Source: Dactylorhiza incarnata
Taxonomy: Eukaryota > Streptophyta > Magnoliopsida > Asparagales > Orchidaceae
Length of the DNA: 64,000 nucleotides
Direction: 5' to 3'
Assembly: GCA_033032865.1 (NCBI GenBank)
Contig: JAWHQI010000064.1
Span: 8,618,001 to 8,682,000 of the forward strand
Position numbers and translations under genes: made by a program. A model generated the notes under the pieces. That model worked only from the letters and a program-made list of their open reading frames with translations, searched no databases and was not told the DNA's origin. Below, piece after piece: positions 1-9,977 of the stretch. Each line of letters opens with the position of its first letter. Position 1 is the stretch's first letter.

Positions 1-328
1 TGTCTCCACCACTAGAATTTCGACAAGACATTGCTAAACTCTTTGGTTCTATAATAATTCTCTAGTTGTGTTCTTTGAATGGTTCTTTTCTTTCTTATTC
101 TGCTTTAATTTCATATGGTTTTCCTGCTTTTGCCGAATGCTCCCATCTCGCTCGCCATCTGTATAACTAATTAGTATTTGTTGTCATGCATTCCTCCATA
201 CGACCATTCGTCTCGCATTTTCCTTTAACGTGCGAGAAGTCCCGGCTCGGATTCCGAGGCATCGGAGAGGCACGATCACTATCCGCACACCCGCACCCCA
301 GGAAACCCCTTGATTTCTACACTTTTCT
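1..328. other. non-coding, upstream of the antisense gene
   Basis: AT-rich sequence that turns C/G-richer after about 200. I see no ORF, LTR end or RNA gene. It is presumably part of the Tat 3' region and holds upstream promoter sequence for the plus-strand gene that follows. Confidence 0.5.
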
Positions 329-337
329 ATAAATAGA
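329..337 (+). promoter_or_regulatory. TATA box of the antisense Tat gene
   Basis: TATAAATAG lies 130-210 bp upstream of the first codons of the plus-strand reading frame, followed by a C/T-rich stretch rich in CTC and CTT, typical of plant initiator and leader sequence. Known plant promoters place transcription start about 30 bp downstream, near 360. The use as a promoter is inferred. Confidence 0.6.
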
Positions 338-460
338 TGGCCATACCAACTTCATTTATTACTTTTCATCTCAACTCTCCTTCTTTCTCTTTACGCTAGT
401 ACTCGCACTTCTCTCATCTGCGCGACCTCGACTCTTCTTTGTTCTCGCGAGATAGGAGGC

Positions 461-2380
461 GAACCAGATGGTAGGGGTAAATGCGCCAATGCATTCACCC
501 AGCAGGATTTTGATCCTTGCGATCTTACCGAGGAGGCTTATATGACCACAGTTGCGGACTACATTCCGCCGGGTTTTCCGCGACCCGCCCTGGGCCGGAA
601 GACCGCATCAACACTTTCTCCCCGGGCACCCTCGCGATCCCGCTGGAACACTTCGAGGTGGGGTTCCGCCTCCCAATTTGGCCGGAGCTTCGTCAGACGC
701 TCCGCTACTTCGGAGTCATTCTCACCCAGCTTAAACCAAACTCTATCGCCATGCTGGTAGGGTTCGCCTACTACTTGCGCGAAGAAGGGATAGAGTTCAG
801 TCTACCTGTCTTCCGCAAGCTTTTTTCCTTCCAGGCGAAGAACAGGACGGCCTTTTTCTCGGGCTAGAATCCGCTCAAGGTGGTCGGTCTCGCGAACAAG
901 AATCATGACTGGATTCGCCGCTTTGTCTTCGTCAGTGGAAACTTCGGTAACGTCCTTTTCGCGCCCGTGCAGGAGGAGGAATCAACCTTCAAGCCCCCGC
1001 CGTTGGGGGGTCACGAGGCCAAACTCCATCAGTTCATCCTGGAGTGCGGGATGGACGTCATCTTTCTCCGGAAGAACGTAAACTCGCTTCCGCCTATTCC
1101 TCCGGGCGAGGGTAAGTTTGGGCGGTTTCTGTTCGCAAACTCACCTTTGCTTCTCGCTTTATTGCTGAGTAAACCTCTCTCGGAGCAGGTGCACGCGACT
1201 TCCCGTTCCACCCCCCCCCCCCCACCTCATCCGGCGGGGGCGGCACTGGCACCTTCCCTATCCTCTGCACAGGACGCCGCCGAACTCTGCCGAGAGGACT
1301 TAGCATCCTCCAAGTCTGGCGGCCAGAAGCGGAAGCCGGATGCTCCCCTTCCCGCATCTTCGTCCAAAAAATTGAAATCCTCCTCATCAGCGAAGGATAA
1401 AGCCTCCCCATCCGTGAAGGGTAACAGGACCTTGAGTGAGGTTCCAGGAGCGATTGCTTCGGCTGGGACCTCGGCTCCGTTGAAAGGAACTTCCTCAAGG
1501 TCATTGTTGAGGGACCATCGAAACTTTGCGCACGGCGAGAAGTTCGTGGACGCCGCGGGAGCCCCACTTGTTCAGTGGGATAGGAACGCTAATAGGGTTT
1601 CGCTCTCCACCCTCCATTCATCCTGGATCGAGACCGAGATGGCCAGCAGCGAGGCCCACGCGATCAGCTATGATCTTTACGGCCGAGATGACGCGGAGGT
1701 CTTCGATGCCGAGAAGACTCGGGTGCTCACTCATGAGACCTCGCGAGCCTTACTGCGGGCCTTTGAACTTGCGCACATGTCCTCGCGCCGCAGCATCAAC
1801 CTCGCGTAGAGCCTTAGCGACGTTGAAATGACACGTTCCATCGCTTCTGCCGAGATCCTGGAGCTGAAGCGCAAATTGGAGGCCGCCGAGACCCTTCTCG
1901 CCAATTGCCATGTTCGGGAGGTACGTGATTCTCCGCGGGTGCTTATGTCGTTGCCTCCCTTTGGCGCCATCTTACCATCCTCATTTCCGCAGGACACCTC
2001 CAGTGCTGAGATGCTTCGCATGCGAGTGGCTGGTCTCGAGGACGAGGTTCGGAAGTCTAAGGTTGAGGTTCAGCGCTTGCGGGGCGTCGCAGCTTCAGCC
2101 CTGGGGGAGGGGAGTAAGATGCATTCTTACTCTAACTATGAGTTCGAGGAACTGATGCAGGAGAGCGCGCAAGATACTGCGGAGCATACGCTGCAAGTGC
2201 TTCGTGAAGCCAGATATTTGAAGGAGTGGGCCGAGACACTCAGCACGTCAGGTCGTTCCAGATATCTTCGTGTCGATTCCCGCCCCAGATGACGAGGACC
2301 ATCCGCAAAGAGAGGGGGTCATCCTCCTGGGTTTGGACGAAAGCGGTGGCTCCTCCGGCGGTAGCCCTAAGGACCCTTGA
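461..2380 (+). pseudogene. antisense ORF of the Tat element, 'putative gypsy type transposon' (Transposase_28-like) protein, broken
   Basis: The frame from about 461 reads through TEEAYMTTVADYIPPGFP, shifts near 590, and continues as EHFEVGFRLPIWPEL and LTQLKPNSIAMLVGF. The pattern of a hydrophobic block, P-x-W-x-E-L, L-x-P-N-S and GF matches the family named putative gypsy type transposon (PF04195), common as antisense genes in Tat elements. A Ser/Lys-rich basic linker (near 1,260-1,420) and a long coiled-coil-like tail (1,620-2,250, with ELKRKLEAAETLL and RMRVAGLEDEVRKSKVEV) follow. In-frame stops at 865-867 and 1,807-1,809 and a further shift near 2,245 disable it; the restored C-terminal frame ends at TGA 2,378. 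Two stretches look like short introns: 1,112-1,188 (GTAAGT...GCAG) and 1,921-1,992 (GTACGT...GCAG). The first is 77 nt, so the C tract at 1,211-1,222 may have changed length. No clear start codon remains in the first frame. Function in the element is unknown. Confidence 0.7.
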
Positions 2381-2969
2381 GAATTTGTTTTGCGTGACAT
2401 ATTTGGGGCGAGACCCCCTTTTTTGTTAATGCTAGCATTTGTTTGTTATTGCTTCTTTATTATGCTTTCACATCTCGCTGGGCTCTTAGTATGCTACGTT
2501 GCTGTGTGATTACCACAGCCGTTCGGCGAATTATAAAGCGAACATAACCTGCTTTGCCGATGCTGGCCCATTGCGGATCGTTCCAATCGCCTCCCTGGGT
2601 CATTTAGCTCGTGCGTGGCTTTCGCCCCCATACTAGGCAGCATCTGCCCTAAACGTTCTCGCCGAGATATTCCCGACGCGCAGGAGGGCGGTGGTTACAA
2701 CCTTTTCGCATTCGCACCCATCATGCTAAGACTTGGGCGCCTCATTTGATTTCGTCGGGGATGTCGCCGCGTTGTGAATTCATCAAGTCCTGGTGACTTC
2801 TCGTGACACATAGGTCGGCCAGCGTTCCGCCGCATACTCATCGGCCGAGTGCCGTTATTGATCTATATCATTTGCTGGAGAGTGTTCTATGCCACGGGCA
2901 CCATTCACCAATCTCGTGCCCAGACTTGCCTCATCTTGACTTCCCACCTTGGAAGTTTCTTTCTTACTT
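2381..2969. other. non-coding spacer between antisense gene and tandem array
   Basis: Mixed-composition sequence with several CG dinucleotides. It probably contains the 3' UTR of the antisense gene (T-rich stretch 2,430-2,470). No ORF, RNA gene or LTR terminus was recognised. The 89-bp repeat begins abruptly at about 2,970. Confidence 0.5.
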
Positions 2970-3237
2970 AGCCAACCTTTGAAGCCTTTAGAACCTGCCA
3001 CCGAGTGAGCCTATGGCCCTGCCAGCTAGGTGAGAGCCTGGACAGTGGGTCTGCTCAGGGCCAACCTTTGAAGCCTTTAGAACCTGCCACCGAGTGAGCC
3101 TACGACCCTGCCAGCTAGGTGAGAGCCTGGAAAGCGGGTCTGCTCGGGGCCAACCTTTGAAGCCTTTAGAACCTGCCACTGAGTGAGCCTACGGCCCTGC
3201 CAGCTAGGTGAGAGCCTAGACAGCGGGTCTGCTTGGG
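2970..3237. repeat. 89-bp tandem repeat, segment 1 (3 units)
   Basis: Unit starts, marked by CCAACCTTTGAAGCC, fall at 2,972, 3,061 and 3,150, exactly 89 bp apart. Each unit carries TTTAGAACCTGCCAC and GCTAGGTGAGAGCCTGG. The same unit fills 4,801-6,079 and 17,017-18,597. Because 89 is not a multiple of three, no frame stays open and the short frames inside it are not genes. This segment is the outer end of the Tat 3' UTR array. Confidence 0.93.
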
Positions 3238-4647
3238 ATCCTGCGCTCAAGTCCCCTTTGCGCTCCCTGCTAGGTCTCTGATCGTCGATGCTCTCTCGAC
3301 GGGAACGAGACATCTTCCCTCACGTTGACGACTTCCCATAAACCTTCCTGCGAGTTCGCCTGGATCTGAGCCCGATCGTCGTCATAGAAGGGTGTCCCGT
3401 CGACGATCCCGTCAAGCCTACTGCTGCTCTCGTCGCAGATCCTGTCGACGATGTCGTTCGTGTCGATGGAGCTTGATCTCATCCCGTGCGTCCCTGTCCT
3501 CTATTGATCCAGTCGACAACGGCTCCCTTTACTGATCAAGACCTCCATCGTTCTCCTGCGCCAATCCTTCCTCCTGGAACTGATTTTGCCTGTCCCTTCT
3601 GCTCAAGCTTCATGCCAACAATCCGTCTGACCTTTTCTCCAGATCTGGCTCACTTCCTCCTACTACTGCAGATAACGCCTTCTGCCGATCCATATGCTGC
3701 TGCTACCGTCTGTTGCCTTCCTATCAAAGATCTACTGCAGATCCAATTGGTGCCTCCTATTTCTGAGGAATCCAACAACTGTTTATGGCATTTCTTTCGT
3801 TTCCAGACGCTGCTACCCCTTCTGGGGTGCTGATCTCTCAAGGATGCTGAAGTTTTGTTGTTTTTGCTATATTTTTATGTGTGGTGTATGATGCTTGTCT
3901 TGTCTTAGTGTTTTGCCTATATGCACGTGTTATTCACGTGAGGGGGAGTGTTGGGATGAAAGCGACTCGGATGATCTTTCCCATTGTTCGCCTTAATCTC
4001 ACACGGCCTCTAGGCTTATGTCGTGTGTTGTATGTGTTTCCACATTTGTCTTTCGATTGGTCATGTGTTGAGCAGCGATTATGTTGGTGTTCTTGTCTCA
4101 TCGAGTTGTGTTGCGTGGGGCCGTGTCGCGTGGGACTGTGATGTGTGGAACCGCTCATGTGCGTATGTATCCCCGACAGATTATCCCCTGCGGATTATCC
4201 CCGACTGCTCGAGTGATGATTTGCACCTCATTTTTCATTCTTTTTTTTGCACGTTGTGTGTGTAGTTGATGTTGGTTGACCGGTTTCCAGCGATTCCATG
4301 TCGTGTGTGGGTCATGTGTGTGTGGGTCAGCGTCATGTGTGGCTATTTCCCCGACTTGATTCCCCGGTTTGGAATTTCCCCTGGTGGCTCGTATGATGTT
4401 TTGTCCCGCATCGCCTACCTCCTTTGCCGTTATTTGATGTGTCCAAGCTGAAGGGTCCCCCTTCAGCTCAAGGGGGAGTGTTGGAAATGTCACAATGTTG
4501 GTCTAGTTGTGTTGATGTTATTGGTATTAAGTCATTATGCGTGTATGTGGTTTAGTCCCACATCGTTGTTGTAGGTTTCTGAGTCCTATTGTAATGTTAT
4601 AAATTGCCCCTATGTGGATGAATGAAATACACTCTTCAAAAAAAAAA
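3238..4647 (+). mobile_element. composite Ty1/copia 3'-end fragment inserted in the array, ending in poly(A)
   Basis: The repeat unit breaks after TCTGCTTGGG and resumes at 4,801. Inside, two plus-strand polypurine tract/LTR-start junctions are visible: GAGGGGGAG then TGTTGGGATG at 3,949, and AAGGGGGAG then TGTTGGAAATG at 4,479. A purine tract directly followed by TGTTGG is the normal 3' LTR junction of copia elements. The second LTR-like piece has TTTAGTCCCACATCG and TATAAATTGCC (4,599-4,609) and stops in CTTC followed by ten A before any CA terminus, as a transcript's R region plus tail would. The sequence before 3,949 (C/T-rich, with GTCGACGA dyads) gave no recognisable protein. Confidence 0.5.
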
Positions 4648-4800
4648 TGTTAGAAAAGAGGAGAAAAGTAAATATTTGGTGAAATTTTATTCTTCCACAA
4701 AGGGCTAACATATAGCATTACAAGGAGACACACAAAACCGCTAGCCGGTGTGGGACTAAACCTTAAATACCTAAATACTTAAATATAAATACTTCTAACA
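4648..4800 (-). mobile_element. short 153-bp LTR, probably solo, of a small-LTR copia family
   Basis: It begins TGTTAGAA and ends TTCTAACA, a perfect 8-bp inverted terminal pair. Read on the minus strand it has GGTTTAGTCCCACACCGG, then TGTAATGCTATATGTTAG and an AATAAAATTT signal, the layout of short copia LTRs. It abuts the poly(A) of the preceding fragment on the left and the 89-bp array on the right. No clean target duplication is visible, so its relation to the neighbouring fragment is unresolved. Confidence 0.55.
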
Positions 4801-6079
4801 GGGCCAACCTTTGAAGCCTTTAGAACCTGCCATCGAGTTAGCCTACGGCCTTGCCAGCTAGGTGAGAGCCTCGACAGCAGGTCTGATCGGGGCCAACGTT
4901 TGAAGCCTTTAGAACCTGCCACCGAGTGAGCCTACGACCCTGCCAGCTAGATGAGAGCCTGAACAGCGGGTCTGCTCAGGGACAACCTTCGAAGCCTTTA
5001 GAACCTGCCACCGAGTGATCCTATGGCCCTGCCAGCTAGGTGAGAGCCTGGACAGCGGGTCTGCTCGGGGCCAACCTTTGAATCCCTTAGAACCTGCCAC
5101 CAAGTGAGCCTACGGCCCTGCCAGCCAGGTGAGAGCCTGGACAGCGGGTCTGCTCGGGGCCAACCTTTGAAGCCTTTAGAACCTGCCACCGAGTGAGCCT
5201 ACGGCCCTGCCAGCTAGGTGAGAGCCTGGGCAGCGGGTCTGCTCGGGTCTAACCTTTGAAGCCTTTAGAACCTGTCACAGAGTGAGCCTATGGCCCTGCC
5301 AGCTAGGTGAGAGCCTGGACAATGGGTCTGCTCGGGACCAACCTTTGAAACCTTTAGAACCTGCCACTGAGTGGGCCTACGGCTCTGCCAACTTGGTGAG
5401 AGCCTGGATAACGGGTCTACTAGGGGCCAACCCTTGAAGCCTTTAGAACCTGCCAACGAGTGAGCCTACGACCCTTCCAGCTAGGTGAGAGCTTGGACAG
5501 CGGGTCTGCTCGGGGCCAACCTTTGAAGCCTTTAGAACCTGCCACCGAGTGAGAGCCTACGACCCTGCCAGCTAGGTGAGAGCCTGGGCAGCGGGTCTGC
5601 TCGGGGCCAACCTTTGAAGCCTTTAGAACCTGCCACCGAGTGAGCCTACGACCCTGCCAGGTAGGTGAGAGCCTGGACAGCGAGTCTGCTTGGGGCCAAA
5701 CTTTGAAGCCTTTAGAACCTGCCACCGAGTGAGCCTACGGCCCTGCCAACTAGGTGAGAGCATGGGCAGCGGGTCTACTCAGGGCCAACCTTTGAAGCCT
5801 TTAGATCCTGCCACCGAGTGAGCCTACGACCCTACCAGCTAGGTGAGAGCCTGGACAGCGGGGTCTGCTCGGGGCCAACCTTTGAATCCTTTGGAAACTG
5901 CCACTGAGTGATCCTACGACCCTGTCAGCTAGGTGAGAGCCTGGATAGTGGGTCTGCTCGGGGCCAACCTTTGAAGCCTTTAGAACTTGCCACCGAGTGA
6001 GCCTACGACCCTGCCAGCTAGGTGAGAGCCTAGACAGCGGGTCTGCTAGGGGCCAACCTTTGAAGCCTTTAGAACCTGC
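4801..6079. repeat. 89-bp tandem repeat, segment 2 (about 14 units)
   Basis: Continuous head-to-tail units identical in layout to those at 2,970 with scattered substitutions. Small length changes occur: an extra AG near 5,551 and an extra G near 5,860. The segment stops mid-unit at GAACCTGC (6,079), exactly where Copia-A enters; the missing remainder CACCGAGTG resumes at 17,022. Confidence 0.94.
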
Positions 6080-7788
6080 TGAAAGTATCTAGTTGCGACC
6101 TAAATCACCTAGAGGGGGGTGAATAGGTGGTTTCTATAACTTTTTGCGGAATTAAAAATATAAGAAGTAAAGCACACAGAAAACCAAAGCACAGATTTAT
6201 AGTGGTTCCCCGTTCTTGGGTAGTCCACTTTGCACCTCACCTATCTAGCACGACCGGCTAGACTAGGCTACTTCACTATTCCCGGATTAAAAATAATCCT
6301 ACAACTCGGAGTCAAACTCCTACAATCTCGGAGAACAAAATCTCCTACAAACTTGGAGAACAAACTCTCCTACAACTCGGAGCAAACCACTCCTACAACT
6401 CGGAATAAAATTCCTACAACTCGGAGGCAAACCTCCTACAAAAATAATGAAGGGTTTTACAAAATATAACAAAACTTCAGATGAAGTTTTCTTCTTTCAG
6501 ATCTTCAGAGAAGTAGATCTCTTCTTCCAAAATAAATAATATCAGTCCTTGTAAAATGGAGGAAGAAGAAAGCTTGAAGTCGACTGCATCAGGAAGATAT
6601 TAGAGAGATTCAGAAAAGCTTGATCTTTGTCGACTGCCCTTGAGAAGAAGAACGACAAATAAACCTTTTCTTTGACATGTCAAATGCTCTTAGCAAAGAA
6701 GAGGAGCAGAAGTTCTTTCTGTTGGAGAGAGAGAAACCTGAGTGAGAAAAATAATGGCCGTCAGTCAGCTGAAAGGAGAGAAAATAATATTTTCGATCAA
6801 TCTTGGACGGGGAGAATAGAAGAGAATAAATATCCTCTTTAATCAACAGCTGCACACAAGAGAAAGAATAGAATCTCCTCCAACGGCTAAGAGCAGATGC
6901 TTAAGGAAAAATTTCTCCAACGGCTATAAGCATTAATTAGGGAAGATTAATTCTCCAACAGCTGGAAGCAAGAATTAAGGAATAAAATAATTTCCAACGG
7001 CTGACTGCAATAATCAAGGGAAATTTTCCATTTAAAAAATACGCGGCTGAAAGCAATTTGAATATTTGAAACAGCGCCATGCAAATCGTCGGTCTGGGAA
7101 GATTTTGTCGAACGGAATAGTGTTCGACGAAATTAAATAAATTAGTCGAATGGTGGTCGACGAAATCTGTTCAGCTATCAGCACACCTGAGATCGAATAA
7201 TAACAGTGATCTAAGCAAACAGTGCTCGACGAAATTATAACCAAACAACGCTCGACGAAATGCTGAAAAAACTGCGTTCGACGAAATGTCTTCATCTAAC
7301 AGCCAACCAGTGAACGATGAAAAACATTTTCTTAGTCGAACTGTGTTCGACGAATTTCATACGACTAATCTAAGTTCGACGAAAACTTCTTTGTTCGTCG
7401 AACTGAGTTCGATGAATTTTCCACAATTCGTCGAACGGAAATTTCTTAAGAAAAAATTCCTTTCTTCCAAATTTTCAATATCAGCAGCAGCTTCACATCC
7501 AAATCATTAGCTTCATATGACTTATCCTGAGCTCCCCCTTGGTCCCTGACCCTTAAGTGCATACCAAAAGAGAAATTACTCATGAATCAACATTTGGTCT
7601 TATACAATGAAGAGTTACATTGTTTAGGACTGCATTTGATGATCCATAGTAATTTGACATTGGTTAGTACTTAACAATTTAGAACCTGCAAACACATAAC
7701 TGAAAATACCATCAAATACAAAATCAATTCATCTTAGTTTAAGGGATACTTCTTCAAATCAAGGTTATTGTGGTTACAATACCCAACA
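6080..7788 (-). repeat. 3' LTR of Copia-A (1,709 bp)
   Basis: Read on the minus strand it starts TGTTGGGTATTG (end at 7,788) and ends ACTTTCA (at 6,080). It holds CCTAGAGGGGGGTGAATAG near its inner end (6,108-6,126). Other contents are a series of CTCCTACAACTCGGAG repeats (6,296-6,440), several degenerate CCAACGGCT repeats (6,877-7,040), and a dense cluster of TTCGACGAA/TTCGTCGAA dyads (7,079-7,440). It aligns with 15,392-17,016 with few differences. Confidence 0.88.
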
Positions 7789-7803
7789 ATCTCCCCCTAT
7801 TTG
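7789..7803 (-). other. polypurine tract of Copia-A
   Basis: On the minus strand AAATAGGGGGAGAT sits directly before the TGTTGGG start of the 3' LTR. This purine run primes plus-strand DNA synthesis in LTR elements. The same sequence precedes the Copia-B LTR at 47,958. Confidence 0.85.
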
Positions 7804-7957
7804 AAGAAGTCAGAACCCTATCTACTAAGATGAATTTCACACATAAAACTAATAATCACAATCAAAGATAATTATCAAAGAGAAAGGAATAGAAAATTTT
7901 TATTTAGAAATAATATAAAAAGATTTTAAAAGTTAACAAGCAGTCACAACACATTTC

Positions 7958-9268
7958 TCAAGGCATCTTGTCCTTCTCTAACTTGCTCTTCTTCAACTGC
8001 CTGAAAAAATAAGCCTTGGGCTTTGGGTAATACTTTGGAGGAGGAGGAGCATCTGGGTTGTTGTAGCCATGCTCATTAAAATGAATTTTTCTTTTCAGCT
8101 TTGATGCTTTCAGCTTGTTGATTTCTTCTTGATCATAATACTTCTGAGGAATTTCATTTGAAATCTCTATCAGATTATATGTGTCCAGGATAATATTTTT
8201 GGAAATTGGACTCCAGTTTCCATTAATATTTCTTCTTTCCTCCCTTGGCTCTCTAATAGCTATGCCAGCTCCCTTTCTTTTCCTTCCAGCCTTTGGCTTT
8301 AAATTTGGAATCTTTGAAGATTTTGCACTTTCCTCCTGGACAGGCTTCACATCTGGATGCTTTGAGGATTTTTCAATCTCCACCTGATTAGACTTTATAG
8401 GAGGAACAAAAGGTGGCTGATTTTCAAAGACTTGCTCAGGATAATCTTCTTGAGTTTGAGCATATTGCTTTCCTGTGAAGTCATCATGAAGCCATCCAAC
8501 ATTTTGAGATTGATACATGTTGCTTTCCTGAAATCTGGTCTCTACTGTACTGTTTAATTCAACCAGCTTGGATGCCATAATTTCCTCCCCCTTTCTGACT
8601 TCTTCATGAAGGGTTTGGATAACTATTTCAGAGAAACTTTTAATAGTAGAGTGGAGTATTTGATTATTTGCCTCTTGTAATCTCAGCAACATATCTTGAC
8701 CTCTGTCTACCTTATTAGCTTGTTCATACAGAGAGAACATTCCTTGTGCAGAGAGATTCATAGCCTCAGCAGCTTTGTCAAATTTTTCATCAAGTTCTCT
8801 TCTTAGAACACCCATATTATGATTGACAGTTGCCAGACCATTATTGACATCCTTTTCAACTTCTGAAATTTTGTTGTAAACAAGCTTGAGAGAAAACTTT
8901 ATGTGATCTGCTTAAGTCCTAAGCAGATCCCCAATAGAGTGCAACAAATCACTTGGAGAAAGTGCTGCAGGAACAGGTCTTGAAGAATTGATATCCTTGA
9001 GGGATTCATGTTCTGGAGAAATAGGATGATGCACAGAAAGCTTATTCTTAAGAGGGACATATGGAGAAATTGCTATGGACTTACTCTCTTATTGATCTAA
9101 ATCCACTGTTCTGCTTTGCTCCCCCTCAGACCTTGCGATTTCTTCAGTATAAAAAGATTCAGAAGCATGAAGTTCACCATTACCACCATTATCTGGAGCA
9201 GAGCCGAAACCTGCACTCTTAATCTCTCCCCCTACATCAAATAACCCATGACTGTTCTGCTTTATCAT
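7958..9268 (-). pseudogene. extra 3' gene of Copia-A (env-like position), unknown protein, two nonsense codons
   Basis: One minus-strand frame runs from ATG at 9,268 (MIKQNSHGLFDVGG) to the stop before 7,958, about 436 codons, broken by TAA just after DLDQ (near 9,087) and TAA near 8,915. The middle is probably coiled coil (DEKFDKAAEAMNL, EEVRKGEEIMASKLVEL). The C-terminal third is basic with KAGRKRKGAG and a proline run (APPPPKYYPKPK), ending KLEKDKMP. I see no signal peptide or membrane segment, so despite its position it does not look like an envelope protein. The C-terminal layout resembles the Copia-B protein at 48,148-49,257. A TATA box and dyad cluster lie upstream. Function unknown. 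Confidence 0.6.
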
Positions 9269-9372
9269 GTCGAGAGAGATGAAGAAGAGCAGCAAGAGTT
9301 TGCGGCTAGAATATAGAGCTTTCTAGGGTTCGGCGACGGAGCAGGTGTTGTGATGCATAAACCCTTAAACCT

Positions 9373-9378
9373 TTTTAT
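9373..9378 (-). promoter_or_regulatory. TATA box upstream of the Copia-A extra gene
   Basis: On the minus strand TATTTATAAAAAGG lies about 105 bp before ATG 9,268. Between them is GAACCCTAG, close to the plant telo-box that often sits near transcription starts. It lies downstream of pol and just below the dyad cluster at 9,515-9,785. Use as an internal promoter is inferred from spacing and from the matching arrangement in Copia-B. Confidence 0.5.
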
Positions 9379-9514
9379 AAATATTTAAAAATTTGAGAGA
9401 GATAGGCGCGTACCTGATTTAGGAAATAAATCTTTGAATCCAATATAGGTGAAAGAAATAGAAATTTCTGTTCGAGAAGATTTTGAAATATCTGATACTA
9501 CAAAAATGCATGCT

Positions 9515-9785
9515 CGTCGACGGGAAGATAGAAGAGACCGACAAAATTTGTTTTGAAAGATCTTTGAGATCGACGAAAAATAATTTCAGGAGTGTTCGAC
9601 TAAATTTGATTTGAATAATATTCTGGTCGACGAAATTTAAGAGCAGGAGGGGTCGACGAATCTTGAGGTCGACGAATCTTAAGTTTAGATGAGGTCGACG
9701 AAATATGAGGTCGACGAAAATGATTCAGCTGATTTCCGATTAGTCTTACTTTGAGATCGACTAAGTTGAGGTCGACGAAATTGAT
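9515..9785. repeat. cluster of TCGACGAA/TTCGTCGA dyads between pol and the extra gene of Copia-A
   Basis: Within 270 bp I count at least eight GTCGACGAA or close variants (for example GGTCGACGAAATTT, GGTCGACGAATCTT), most in one orientation, with AT-rich spacers of 15-30 bp. GTCGAC is palindromic. The same dyads fill the LTRs at 7,079-7,440 and 16,360-16,670. No ORF is conserved here. Confidence 0.75.
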
Positions 9786-9977
9786 GTAAATTGACATGAA
9801 AACCCGAGAATATTGTCATTGCCTTCGCTAATTCTGATTACATGATATCTTTGCCTTCAGTTTAAGATCCTTTGTCCAGCAAGCAGTCCTCCCCCTCAAT
9901 CTTTTCTTTGTCTAAAATTTTCAGTTTCTGAACTGATTGCCTAAACAAATTTTTTTATTTTCTTCCTAACTTGAAGA

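Noticed and set aside
7958..9268. Calling the copia third gene an envelope protein
   Set aside because: Position fits the env-like slot of Sireviruses, but no signal peptide, membrane helix or cleavage site is visible in either family.
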